Source: a virus. From it: a stretch of DNA of 39,878 bases. Where the stretch lies: positions 1 to 39,878 of the IMG/VR virus record IMGVR_UViG_3300037826_000149; one strand, given 5' to 3'. Both the position numbers and the translations under genes were made by a program. Shown one piece after another: positions 18,338 through 26,503 of this stretch. How positions within the stretch are numbered: the stretch's first letter is position 1; each line of letters begins with the position of its first letter. The notes beneath the pieces are model-generated. The model was not told the DNA's origin. It ran no database searches and saw only the letters and a program-made list of their open reading frames with translations.

Positions 18338-19975
18338 TTAATTATCGTAATGTCTATTTTCTCTTCTCTTTTTACCATCATAATGATAGCGTCTTTCATG
18401 ATTGATTGTAGTGGCCAATAGAATTCCGGGCTGAATCTCATTATCACGAATTCTCTGCATCACATGACTCATTAATGTTTGTTCAAAAAGGTGTTCAAAC
18501 TTTGTATCGATAAACACTTTTTTGTTACCTTCTTTGTTGAAGAGAATTGGCCAGTTGCAGTAGTGATATTCACCAACAGCGTATGGTAGACCGCGATGAC
18601 TTGATGTTCTTTTAACAATGGTAGCACGCGGATTAGAATCATCCTCTCTTAATGGAAAATATTCTTCTTTTTTCTCCATTGGTACATTATACCATGCCCA
18701 ATTTTCATGGTTATTGCCAAAGAACTCTGTAAATGCTAGTTTAAGGTAATCTAGTTTTTCCATCTCTAAAATATCGATACACTTGTCAAACAATTCACTG
18801 TGGTATGTAGTGAAACCGCATTTGCAAACACCCGGCTTGGTTTGAAGAAGCATGTCATCTTCAAAAAATACCATGTACTGATGATCGCTTTCAGCAAAAT
18901 GCTCTGCTGCAAATTGGCGCCCGTCATTTATGCCAATATTATCAAATTTGAATTCTTCAAATCCATTTTCATTGAACAGTTGTTGATACCGATCATTGAC
19001 CATTGGATCAGTTGAATTGTTTATGACATATTTTTTAACTTTATTGAATTCTTCTGGAAATGCTTCCTTGAATGATTCAATCCATAGTTCAAACTGTTGT
19101 GGAAGATTGTATGTAAGAACATAAAATGCTAATCTTTCAGCATCGGGCAATGCTTCACTGTTTTTAATGTCCTCAAGAGCTTTATAAATAAGACCGTTTG
19201 GTTCTATCCAAACAATATTACAAAGCTCTGGATGGCGATATGTGATCAACGTGAAGATGCTTTCTTCAGTTCCCATGAGTCCAGAACTCAAGGTACTGTT
19301 GAGTAGCTGATAGTAAATATCGTTGACTTGGTTTATTGCAAATTTACTACCGCCGAACATGCCACCTCGGGCTACACGATCGGTTTCTGTGCCCGCATAG
19401 TGATTAAATTGTGATTTTTCAAAGCCATGTACTTCTGTTTGTCCATCGTAAGGAAAACAAACGTACATCATCTTGTCCATCTTCTTGATAACTTTACGAG
19501 CAAAATCTTTATCAAGATATTGTGTTGGTTCACCGATAGTATTTGAAATGCCCGCGTCAATCCACATGAAGTATTTTGTATCAAAGAAGTTGAATATGGC
19601 CGCGTCATTTAAGAAAAATTGTTTACTCATTACAAGGGGGTTATACAGTTCTAACTGTGATTGTGGACTATCTACAATCCATCCAGCGCGGTTTCTCCAA
19701 TCATCTTGCTGTCTAATATTATTAGTCTGTTCATAAAATGGAAAGTTGCGGAGGTCATCAAGTGACTTTCTGACAACGTGCGTATTTTCAAAGCTTCTAA
19801 TTTCCCATACAATTTTTTCAACTTCCTCATCGCAGAAAATCGTCATCGGTAAATCTACATACAAAAGACGTTTGAAACACTCTACATAGTGCTCAAATGA
19901 TCTACTGAAACCTGAATTAAGGTCTCCTCTCTTGATATCGAATAATGCTGTTACTAGTGTTAGATTACTTTTCAT
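18338..19975 (-). CDS. HtrL/YibB-type domain fused to GT2-like glycosyltransferase
   Basis: A 545-residue fusion. Residues 1-275 show the HtrL/YibB family layout: LVTALFDIKRG at the start, YFMWIDAGIS with the family signature W-I-D-A-G (138-142), a GGMFGG glycine loop (about 204-209) and GLMGTEESIFTLITYRHPEL near the end of the domain. Residues 280-545 form a second GT-A-like domain beginning LAFYVLTYNLPQQFELWIES and carrying the acidic motif MVFFEDDML (E372-D374). The two domains could add consecutive sugars. Its ATG overlaps the preceding stop as ATGA. Family assignment of the first half is good; sugar and acceptor are unknown. Confidence 0.7.
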   Translation of the reverse strand: MKSNLTLVTALFDIKRGDLNSGFSRSFEHYVECFKRLLYVDLPMTIFCDEEVEKIVWEIRSFENTHVVRKSLDDLRNFPFYEQTNNIRQQDDWRNRAGWIVDSPQSQLELYNPLVMSKQFFLNDAAIFNFFDTKYFMWIDAGISNTIGEPTQYLDKDFARKVIKKMDKMMYVCFPYDGQTEVHGFEKSQFNHYAGTETDRVARGGMFGGSKFAINQVNDIYYQLLNSTLSSGLMGTEESIFTLITYRHPELCNIVWIEPNGLIYKALEDIKNSEALPDAERLAFYVLTYNLPQQFELWIESFKEAFPEEFNKVKKYVINNSTDPMVNDRYQQLFNENGFEEFKFDNIGINDGRQFAAEHFAESDHQYMVFFEDDMLLQTKPGVCKCGFTTYHSELFDKCIDILEMEKLDYLKLAFTEFFGNNHENWAWYNVPMEKKEEYFPLREDDSNPRATIVKRTSSHRGLPYAVGEYHYCNWPILFNKEGNKKVFIDTKFEHLFEQTLMSHVMQRIRDNEIQPGILLATTINHERRYHYDGKKRRENRHYDN

Positions 19976-20553
19976 TTTACCCTCATTGACATGTTATGTA
20001 AGTGTGGAATTTCTTCGTTTGGAATATTTACTTGTAAAAAATCACAGAGTGGTTTCCAACCCTGTGAAAATTTATAGATTAAGAGATGATTCTTTAAATC
20101 TTCAAAGCATCTCCTACGATGTTCAAAAAATCTTTGTCGGATAATTTGTTTAAATTCTTTACTATAGTAGTCAAAATCTCCAAAAACTTCATAATAATAT
20201 TTTCTATCAATAAAAAGTTCAGGCTTTTTTATTTTTTCATCTTCTAATCTCATTAGATTATATTGCGTTCTAAGAAGATTTGTGCTTTTTGTCATTGAAT
20301 CAAACCAACTATCAAAATCTCTGTCAATATAAACAAATAAAGTTTTTTGGCCACTATTTAAAAATTCATTGTAAACTGATGGTGCAAAGCACGGGGTGTC
20401 AGAAAAAGACATTCCAGTTCTACCATAAAAAAGTTTTTGTATTTTATTTAATGCAGGAGTATAAGATGTATACCCTAATATATCTGTCATTCTACAAAAC
20501 GATGTTGTTCCAGTTCTAGGTAAACTAACCATTAGCACATTATGATCTTTCAT
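19972..20553 (-). CDS. Sulfotransferase family protein 2
   Basis: A 193-residue paralogue of the 17756 gene. The PAPS loop is SLPRTGTTSFC (residues 10-20), followed by FVYIDRDFDSWFDSMTKS and a C-terminal KFSQGWKPLCDFLQVNIP with IPHLHNM. Both keep the residues expected for PAPS binding, so neither looks inactivated. Two different sulfotransferases suggest two acceptor positions or sugars. Start and stop are coupled to neighbours (2 bp from the upstream gene, ATGA with the downstream one). Sulfation of a phage-made glycan is inferred from the operon; the alternative is modification of a host surface glycan. Confidence 0.8.
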   Translation of the reverse strand: MKDHNVLMVSLPRTGTTSFCRMTDILGYTSYTPALNKIQKLFYGRTGMSFSDTPCFAPSVYNEFLNSGQKTLFVYIDRDFDSWFDSMTKSTNLLRTQYNLMRLEDEKIKKPELFIDRKYYYEVFGDFDYYSKEFKQIIRQRFFEHRRRCFEDLKNHLLIYKFSQGWKPLCDFLQVNIPNEEIPHLHNMSMRVK

Positions 20554-20555
20554 TA

Positions 20556-21284
20556 TTATCTTCCTATTAAATCAATAACATTGTTTTTATGAACTAGTTT
20601 GATAGAAGTATCTTTTTTAGTAGTGGCTAATGACAGGTTACCAAACGTAATATCAGGATGCATGTCCAAAGCAATAGAAAGTTCCATGAATTCATATGGA
20701 GCAAGTATATTAGCTTCTATTGCTTTTTTAGAAATATCAACCCATGATTCTAAAAATCTTTTTACTTTATTTGATCTATTTACTATAAAAACGGTCTCTA
20801 TACCTCGTCTTAATGGTTTTTCAAAATAACTTTTATCTAATTCTAATTTAGTTATTAGTTTTTCAAATTTATCTTTTTGAGTACCTCCTAATGCTTTATA
20901 GGTATAATTATTGTGATTAATAAAGTAAAAATCAAGTTCTTTAGTATGCTCTTTTATAAAAATATTTTTCTTTGAAAAAAATGCATCTGCATCTAGAAAA
21001 ACAACTTTTTCATAAGCAGTATGTTTGTTATAAAAATAATTAAATATAACGGGCTTTAAATTAAAATTAAAAACATTTACACTTACTGAAGTAAGTTTCA
21101 TATCTGTAACTTCTTTTATATCGTAATAGTTTTCTCTTCTTTCTAGACGCCTCGGACAATCACTATAAACAAAAAAGTCATATTCGGGATTATGTTCTTT
21201 TATAGTTTGTTCTAAAAAATCAGCGCATTTTCTATAACGATCATCTCGAACCGCTAAAGTTATAATTGCTGTGTTCAAGCTCAT
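20556..21284 (-). CDS. GT-A glycosyltransferase-like protein
   Basis: A 242-residue protein beginning TAIITLAVRDDRYRKCADFL, a typical nucleotide-sugar-binding strand and helix, with the DxD motif in EKVVFLDADAFF (D98, D100). NFNLKPVIFNYFYN precedes the DxD as in other small phage GT-A enzymes. The middle contains GGTQKDKFEKL and RRGIETVFIVNRS. There is no membrane segment, so it should act in the cytoplasm. The start overlaps the upstream stop as ATGA. Donor sugar and acceptor unknown. Confidence 0.7.
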   Translation of the reverse strand: MSLNTAIITLAVRDDRYRKCADFLEQTIKEHNPEYDFFVYSDCPRRLERRENYYDIKEVTDMKLTSVSVNVFNFNLKPVIFNYFYNKHTAYEKVVFLDADAFFSKKNIFIKEHTKELDFYFINHNNYTYKALGGTQKDKFEKLITKLELDKSYFEKPLRRGIETVFIVNRSNKVKRFLESWVDISKKAIEANILAPYEFMELSIALDMHPDITFGNLSLATTKKDTSIKLVHKNNVIDLIGR

Positions 21285-22198
21285 TGCTTCAATTCCTTAA
21301 AAAAATCAGAAAAACTTACATCTTCTGAACGATAAACGTTCCAATCTTCATGATACCACGTATCAAATTTAAAAATGCGATGATCATCTAAGTTTCCTTT
21401 TTCTAAATGCTTTTTATTTAAAATATAAGAAAGAATATCTTCTTCTTTTACCAAGCACTCGTGTTCAACAAGTTCTTGACACACCTTTATACCTTCTTTA
21501 GCAATGTTATTCAGCACTTCACAATTACCGCCAAAAAGACCACCAATAATAGTACCTATAAAATGCTTTTTCTCCAATGGTAATTTGAATTCATCACTGT
21601 GTTGAGGATGCCTTGATAAGAAGTTAAGTACTTTATCTTTACCTGTATATTCTGCTAGTAAATCGGGGAGTTCTTTATTGAATAACAAATTGTTGTAAAA
21701 TCTGTGATGATATTCATGTGCTTCGTTATTGTATTTTTTAGTGTTATAGATGCCATTGTATTTTTTTGGAATGATTCCATCATGTGAAAATCCTACATCA
21801 ATCCAGTATAGCATTGTATCATCATTTACTAGATTCTCACATACATAATTAATCCAATTAAATTTGGCCCACATTATTTCAACACAGCGTAATTGCCATG
21901 ATGGAGAATTACGATACGTTTCAGGATTTCTATTTCTAACATTTTCAATTTTTTCAGTTAATGGGTATTTGTTAAGATCATAGTTTATGAAGTTTACATT
22001 TTTAATATCATGTAAGAGCATCAAAGGAACATATTTGTAAAAGTTTACAGTGTCTGTAAAACAATAAAAAGGGGCGTCCATCATTGCAAGTTGAGACAGT
22101 GAAAACCCATAATGGACCCCCCGATTTAACCTACCACGAAACTTTGTGTTGTGTAGATCATCGTATATGCATGTTACGAATCTTACATCATGTTTCAT
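21281..22198 (-). CDS. HtrL/YibB-family putative glycosyltransferase
   Basis: A 305-residue stand-alone member of the family that forms the N-terminal half of the 18338 gene. It begins VRFVTCIYDDL, carries the WIDVG signature (residues 132-136 in MLYWIDVGFS), a glycine loop IIGGLFGGNCEVL and the acidic LVKEEDILSYIL near the C-terminus. HtrL/YibB proteins are found in LPS and surface-glycan loci and are thought to be glycosyltransferases, though the family is poorly characterised. Its start is fused to the preceding stop (TAATG). Assignment rests on signature motifs seen by eye. Confidence 0.65.
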   Translation of the reverse strand: MKHDVRFVTCIYDDLHNTKFRGRLNRGVHYGFSLSQLAMMDAPFYCFTDTVNFYKYVPLMLLHDIKNVNFINYDLNKYPLTEKIENVRNRNPETYRNSPSWQLRCVEIMWAKFNWINYVCENLVNDDTMLYWIDVGFSHDGIIPKKYNGIYNTKKYNNEAHEYHHRFYNNLLFNKELPDLLAEYTGKDKVLNFLSRHPQHSDEFKLPLEKKHFIGTIIGGLFGGNCEVLNNIAKEGIKVCQELVEHECLVKEEDILSYILNKKHLEKGNLDDHRIFKFDTWYHEDWNVYRSEDVSFSDFFKELKQ

Positions 22199-24513
22199 TA
22201 CAACACCTTGAACTTGTCTTTATTTCTTATATAAGTAAGATACAGATAATCTATATCATTACCAACAATTCCATTTCGCATTCCATCCAAGAACATGCCT
22301 TCAAAGAACACTGATAACCAATCAATGTCATCTATACTACCAATAAAGATATCTGGTGTTATCGAAATTTCAGAAGGTTCATCAGTGATAAACTTCTTAT
22401 AAGTACTTGATGCAAAAATACCATCATACTTTTTACCGGAAATTATGATGTGACCTTCATCTTTCGCAAAACGTGTTAGTATTTCTATTTCGCGAACAAT
22501 GTTTTTTTGTTCCAAGAACTTTTTCAAAGACACGAACATATGGTTTTTTGTTCTATAATAATTCTTGTGCATGATTGGTTTGATCCAGAGAAGTTTCACA
22601 AGATCATAAAAAGAATTTGCATCTATTGAAATATCTGGAATATTCTCTTTTATCATTTCATGATAGTACATATGATTTTGTTGGATAGTTGCTACTTCAA
22701 AAGATGGGAAATCTTTCTTTAGCTTATTTTCATATGCACTTGGAGTAATCAAAACAATCTGATCTTCACTCTCGGAAATTTCTTTGATCATTGCTTTGTA
22801 TTTCGTGTACTCTTTGAGGTTTTCTGGGAATACAAGTAAGTACAATGTTGTGGTATCATCAAGTGGTTTGATATTTTCACTAATCAAACGTCTTGTGTAC
22901 TTCTCTTCTTCACCGCTTCTAAACACCAGTTTGCCGTTGTAATACACCGCATCAAGCTCTGTTTCACGTAGAATCTTTAAAGCATCTGAGAGGCGGCTCA
23001 AAATCGGCTTACCATTGACATTAAAAGAAGTATTTAATAACACGCCATGATCTGATTCCTTTTCAAATTCTGTAATTAGATCATAAAGAAAAGGGTTTTG
23101 CTGACGAGTGACAGTCTGAATACGTCCAGTGCCGTCTTCATGGGTGATAGCGGGTAAAGTATCTTTCCATTCATCTCTAACTTCTGCTACATATGTCATA
23201 TGGCGAGATTGAACACCTTCAGGAAAATCAAAATACTTTGGAGCATCTTCAAGGCGAACAACTGGTGCGAATGGACGATACCATTCACGGTTCTTTACTT
23301 TTTTATTCAAAACATCTTTCATGTCTCCAACAGGGTTACAAATAATACTTCTGTTTCCCAAGGCTCTGGGACCGTGTTCTGAATTACCATTGACGATTCC
23401 AACAATATTTCCAAGTCTGATAAAGTCAGCTAGTTCGCTTACAGAAATATCATCAAGAATAGAGAATGAATAATCCTCAATATAAGAAGAAAACATGTGT
23501 GCATCCAGAACCGGAACACCTGAGTATGTCAAGTCTACCTGCTGCTCTGGTTTTTGATAATCAAGTAACCCGCCTACTGCAACACCACAGTCATTTGTAT
23601 TCGGTGGAACAAAAACATTTAATTCTTTTTCTTTGATAATACGAGCATTAAGGATTACGTTTAACGCGCAACCTCCAGATAATGTGACTGGTAGATTAGG
23701 ATACTTATCAAAATACGGTCTAGCAAACTTGAAAAATTGCTCTTCAAAAACATACTGTGTGGTAGCTGCAATATCCCATGCAAACTGTCCTTCAAATCGC
23801 ATATCACGATGAAAGTCTTCTACACCGATAGCTTTGAACAGTTTTGGTAACGCATCTTTTGCAGCTTCCGCGCCACCGATGTAAGAGTTTCCAAAATATT
23901 CAAATGTCTCATAAAACTCAGTAAATGGCTCTAGCCATTCATCTCTTACTTTACCGTAAGAACACAATCCCATTAGCTTACCAGCGTACACCAAGTTACC
24001 AATATTAAGAGGGTCTCTTCTGATATCTGTAAGATGATCAGCAAGAATCATGTATGCAAAGCCCAAGTCTTGATTAAACTTTTCAATAAGTTCAATACCG
24101 CCTTGGCGAGATGTATGATATACGTTGAAGAAGCCAGCATCACCACCCCCATCAAAAGTAAACGTAAGAGCTTCTTGAAACGGGGACTGATAGAATGCTG
24201 TAGCTGCGTGTGCTTGGTGATGATCAAATTTTACATGCTTCTTAAATGGATATTTTGGTTTCATCTTATTAAGATCAGCATAATTGGTAAGATAAACATC
24301 GATATCACTTCTATCCGTTTGAGAAAGAAGAAAATCTAATATCTCATCAAATACGACTTGAGGATATTTTGATGGTAGATAATTTAATAGACCAGCATTT
24401 TTCTGGTTCAACCATCTTTCAACTTCTACGACAGTATAATTACCTTTGTAGAACATTGCTACAGCGGCGTTATGTGATCCATATACCGAGATTATAAGTT
24501 CATCTTTTTTCAT
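22198..24513 (-). CDS. Carbamoyltransferase (NodU/TobZ type) with C-terminal extra domain
   Basis: A 771-residue protein. Residues 5-530 are a carbamoyltransferase: ISVYGSHNAAVAMF at the start, KFDHHQAHAATAFY (H98, H99, H102) with FDGGGDAG after it, LSGGCALNVILN, then HGPRALGNRSI and WYRPFAPVV, and LLNTSFNVNGKPI. These enzymes move a carbamoyl group from carbamoyl phosphate, via carbamoyl-AMP, to a hydroxyl of a sugar or antibiotic. Residues 545-771 are an addition not typical of the family. It ends GIVGNDIDYLYLTYIRN, similar in spacing to the ends of the HtrL domains nearby, so it may be a reduced transferase domain. Late operon member. Acceptor unknown, sugar most likely. Confidence 0.85.
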   Translation of the reverse strand: MKKDELIISVYGSHNAAVAMFYKGNYTVVEVERWLNQKNAGLLNYLPSKYPQVVFDEILDFLLSQTDRSDIDVYLTNYADLNKMKPKYPFKKHVKFDHHQAHAATAFYQSPFQEALTFTFDGGGDAGFFNVYHTSRQGGIELIEKFNQDLGFAYMILADHLTDIRRDPLNIGNLVYAGKLMGLCSYGKVRDEWLEPFTEFYETFEYFGNSYIGGAEAAKDALPKLFKAIGVEDFHRDMRFEGQFAWDIAATTQYVFEEQFFKFARPYFDKYPNLPVTLSGGCALNVILNARIIKEKELNVFVPPNTNDCGVAVGGLLDYQKPEQQVDLTYSGVPVLDAHMFSSYIEDYSFSILDDISVSELADFIRLGNIVGIVNGNSEHGPRALGNRSIICNPVGDMKDVLNKKVKNREWYRPFAPVVRLEDAPKYFDFPEGVQSRHMTYVAEVRDEWKDTLPAITHEDGTGRIQTVTRQQNPFLYDLITEFEKESDHGVLLNTSFNVNGKPILSRLSDALKILRETELDAVYYNGKLVFRSGEEEKYTRRLISENIKPLDDTTTLYLLVFPENLKEYTKYKAMIKEISESEDQIVLITPSAYENKLKKDFPSFEVATIQQNHMYYHEMIKENIPDISIDANSFYDLVKLLWIKPIMHKNYYRTKNHMFVSLKKFLEQKNIVREIEILTRFAKDEGHIIISGKKYDGIFASSTYKKFITDEPSEISITPDIFIGSIDDIDWLSVFFEGMFLDGMRNGIVGNDIDYLYLTYIRNKDKFKVL

Positions 24514-24521
24514 GGCTTACC

Positions 24522-25889
24522 TTAATAGCTTAGTGGTTTTGTGATTTTCTCAAGCCAACCTTTACTTTCACTATGAGGCCATACAGTAAACGTAGCGGGT
24601 CTCTTACTAGAAAGGAAAATCAAACGGTAATCAATGAACCCATTATCGCTGTTAAGGTAATCATAAATTTTACCTTTATCCAAATCCTTTCGATAAATTT
24701 CACTTCCTTCTTCATCATGAGTACCAACATAGAAGAAATCATAGTCATTAAGTAGTTCACCAAGCTCACTCTTATGAAGGCAAACATGCACATCGTTAGA
24801 ACGAGCAAATGAATCTCTCCACTCTTCTTCTGTCTCATATTCGACATTATTAGGTGGTGGAAGACGATCTAGAGTTCTTTGCTGAACCCCGCGATACTTA
24901 AAGCTGATACCAGCATATTCCTCATATTCACGAACAGTTCGCTTGTCACCAAAACCAAACTTACCAAAATCAATCTGATTAGGGTCTTCACCATCCATGC
25001 CAAAGAGGATACGATTTCTTCTATGGCAAAGATCATTTCTTTCTACCCAATCAAGCTTGATTTTTCCTTCAATCTTCTTTGGAGTAGTGTGATCATCCCA
25101 AACCTTAACACGCCCTTTTCTGGTATACTCATGCCATGCAATTACACGGTGTGGGTGATATAGATCGTAGCCATGCGTGAATGCTCTTACCGCAATAGAA
25201 ATTTCTTCACCGTGGAAGAAGTATTCAGGATCGTGTGGTACTTCTTCTGCAAAGCTACCATCTGCAAATGCAAAGTGTGCTGAGAAGAATCTAGCTTTCA
25301 TTGGCTTATCAAGTTCTCTCCACTCATCAATAGTTGATGGTAAGAAAAACACTGCGCCCTCTGGAATGAATCTATCAAAATCCATTTTCCAAGGTTCTTG
25401 AACGCGCTTCTCAGGATCGTTATCAGGATCGAAAGATGGGATATATGCAGTAAGTAATGGTTTCTCACTTTCGTCCCTTAGAGACTCTAGCATATCAACG
25501 ACCAAAGCGTCCCAATTTTCTACGAACCTGTGGTGAGAATCAAGTTGCATTGTGTACTTTTCTTTGTCATAATATGTTTGAATTTGATATCTTGCCCAAC
25601 AAGCACCTTGAGTATCATTATAATCTACATCAAGAAGAGATACTTTTGCGCCTTCTTTCTCCAACATGATTCGGGTATAAAAATTTTCATCTCTTTTATC
25701 AAAACCAGTTGGGGTAAAATCATTATCTAGAAAAATATCAATTGGTTCATCTTCACCGTGTTGCCAACACACACATATATGCAAGTTTTCTGGGTATTGG
25801 GCGTTTGTGATCATATCATTAAGTGTGGGAATTAGTTGGGGATCGCGATAGCTCGCAATTTGCACGAAAATAGTGTTTTCACTGCTCAT
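24522..25889 (-). CDS. GlcNAc-type glycosyltransferase (Skp1-GnT-like family)
   Basis: A 455-residue protein beginning IFVQIASYRDPQLIPTLNDM, the hallmark of the glycosyltransferase family related to Skp1 hydroxyproline GlcNAc transferase. The metal-binding motif is in YTMQLDSHHRFVENWD (D117-x-H119), and FFHGEEISIAVRAFTHGYDL followed by WHEYTRKGR is also conserved in that family. Residues from about 370 onward form an extra C-terminal region. It is the first gene of the late glycan operon, with a GGAGAC ribosome site and CATAAATA at 25923-25930. Known relatives act on protein hydroxyproline or Ser/Thr as well as on other acceptors, which is suggestive given the Pro/Thr-rich structural proteins nearby. 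Confidence 0.8.
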   Translation of the reverse strand: MSSENTIFVQIASYRDPQLIPTLNDMITNAQYPENLHICVCWQHGEDEPIDIFLDNDFTPTGFDKRDENFYTRIMLEKEGAKVSLLDVDYNDTQGACWARYQIQTYYDKEKYTMQLDSHHRFVENWDALVVDMLESLRDESEKPLLTAYIPSFDPDNDPEKRVQEPWKMDFDRFIPEGAVFFLPSTIDEWRELDKPMKARFFSAHFAFADGSFAEEVPHDPEYFFHGEEISIAVRAFTHGYDLYHPHRVIAWHEYTRKGRVKVWDDHTTPKKIEGKIKLDWVERNDLCHRRNRILFGMDGEDPNQIDFGKFGFGDKRTVREYEEYAGISFKYRGVQQRTLDRLPPPNNVEYETEEEWRDSFARSNDVHVCLHKSELGELLNDYDFFYVGTHDEEGSEIYRKDLDKGKIYDYLNSDNGFIDYRLIFLSSKRPATFTVWPHSESKGWLEKITKPLSY

Positions 25890-25922
25890 GTTGTCTCCTT
25901 TTGCAATTTCGGTTTTCAGTTG

Positions 25923-25930
25923 TATTTATG
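25923..25930 (-). promoter_or_regulatory. T4-type late promoter for the glycan operon
   Basis: Reads CATAAATA on the - strand. Predicted start near 25917, a 28-nt leader containing GGAGAC, ATG at 25889. It appears to be the only promoter for seven coupled genes down to 17756. Confidence 0.65.
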
Positions 25931-25957
25931 ATCAAAAAATTAAGGTGTACAGAAAAA

Positions 25958-25984
25958 AATAAGGGGGCTGTTCACCCCCTTATT
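25958..25984 (-). terminator. Rho-independent terminator
   Basis: Perfect 10-bp stem AATAAGGGGG / CCCCCTTATT (25958-25967 with 25975-25984) around a 7-base loop, followed on the - strand by TTTTTTT within the next bases. It ends the AT-hook gene (stop at 26009) and insulates the glycan operon promoter 28 bp beyond. The A-rich flank on the other side could allow bidirectional action. Confidence 0.9.
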
Positions 25985-26008
25985 TATGATTTATAACTAA
26001 CTATAAAA

Positions 26009-26407
26009 TTAGCCTTCTTTTCTTGGACGCCCCGGCCCACGTTTTTCTGTTTCTTCTGGACGAAGAACAATACCAACACGACCAGAGGATGGAACCAAGG
26101 TTTTACCACTCTGAGTTTTAACACGGACCAACTGGTGGAAGAATTCCAAAGCATTTACACCGTTTGCTAGTGTTGTATTGGAAAGCAAATCCCATAGTTC
26201 GTATTTTGCCGCATCGCGCTTTTTCAAAACTTGAATAATACGCTTACGATCAATTTCATCAAGGTGATCTGTTCTAATAAAATAAAGATCACCTGAGGCT
26301 CTATCTCTTTTAATTACGATAACTTCAACAGCGACACCCTCATCATCCAAGTCTACCCATTCTACGTGGGGAAGGTTTGGATCGCGTCCCACAGCTTTTG
26401 TACTCAT
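26009..26407 (-). CDS. Late DNA-binding-like protein with C-terminal AT-hook
   Basis: A 132-residue protein. The N-terminal two thirds (PHVEWVDLDDEGVAVEVIVI, DLYFIRTDHLDEIDRKRIIQ) form a compact domain resembling conserved uncharacterised proteins of T4-like phages. The C-terminus KRGPGRPRKEG is an AT-hook (GRP core with flanking basic residues) that would bind the minor groove of AT-rich DNA. CATAAATA at 26442-26449 gives a late promoter with a leader of about 29 nt and a strong hairpin terminator follows the stop, so it is an independent late transcription unit. That argues for a role in packaging, nucleoid compaction or virion DNA; precise function unknown. Confidence 0.6.
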   Translation of the reverse strand: MSTKAVGRDPNLPHVEWVDLDDEGVAVEVIVIKRDRASGDLYFIRTDHLDEIDRKRIIQVLKKRDAAKYELWDLLSNTTLANGVNALEFFHQLVRVKTQSGKTLVPSSGRVGIVLRPEETEKRGPGRPRKEG

Positions 26408-26441
26408 AATACTTCTCCTTATAATTTGTATTATTTAAACT

Positions 26442-26449
26442 TATTTATG
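26442..26449 (-). promoter_or_regulatory. T4-type late promoter CATAAATA
   Basis: Reads CATAAATA on the - strand. Predicted start near 26436, a 29-nt leader with AGGAG before the ATG at 26407. It lies 3 bp from the -35 of the divergent Nudix promoter. Confidence 0.65.
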
Positions 26450-26451
26450 GG

Positions 26452-26480
26452 TTGATTTTTTTTGTGAGCGTCTGTATACT
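26452..26480 (+). promoter_or_regulatory. Sigma70 (early) promoter for Nudix gene
   Basis: TTGATT (26452-26457), 17-nt spacer, TATACT (26475-26480): 9 of 12 consensus bases with ideal spacing. The start of transcription should lie near 26487, giving a short leader with GGAG before the ATG at 26504. Confidence 0.65.
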
Positions 26481-26503
26481 AGCTCAGTAGACGGAGAAAA
26501 TAT

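Noticed and set aside
25981-25988. Second CATAAATA on the - strand near the terminator
   Set aside because: It overlaps the terminator stem, and transcription from it would start inside the hairpin loop; the box at 25923 is better placed.
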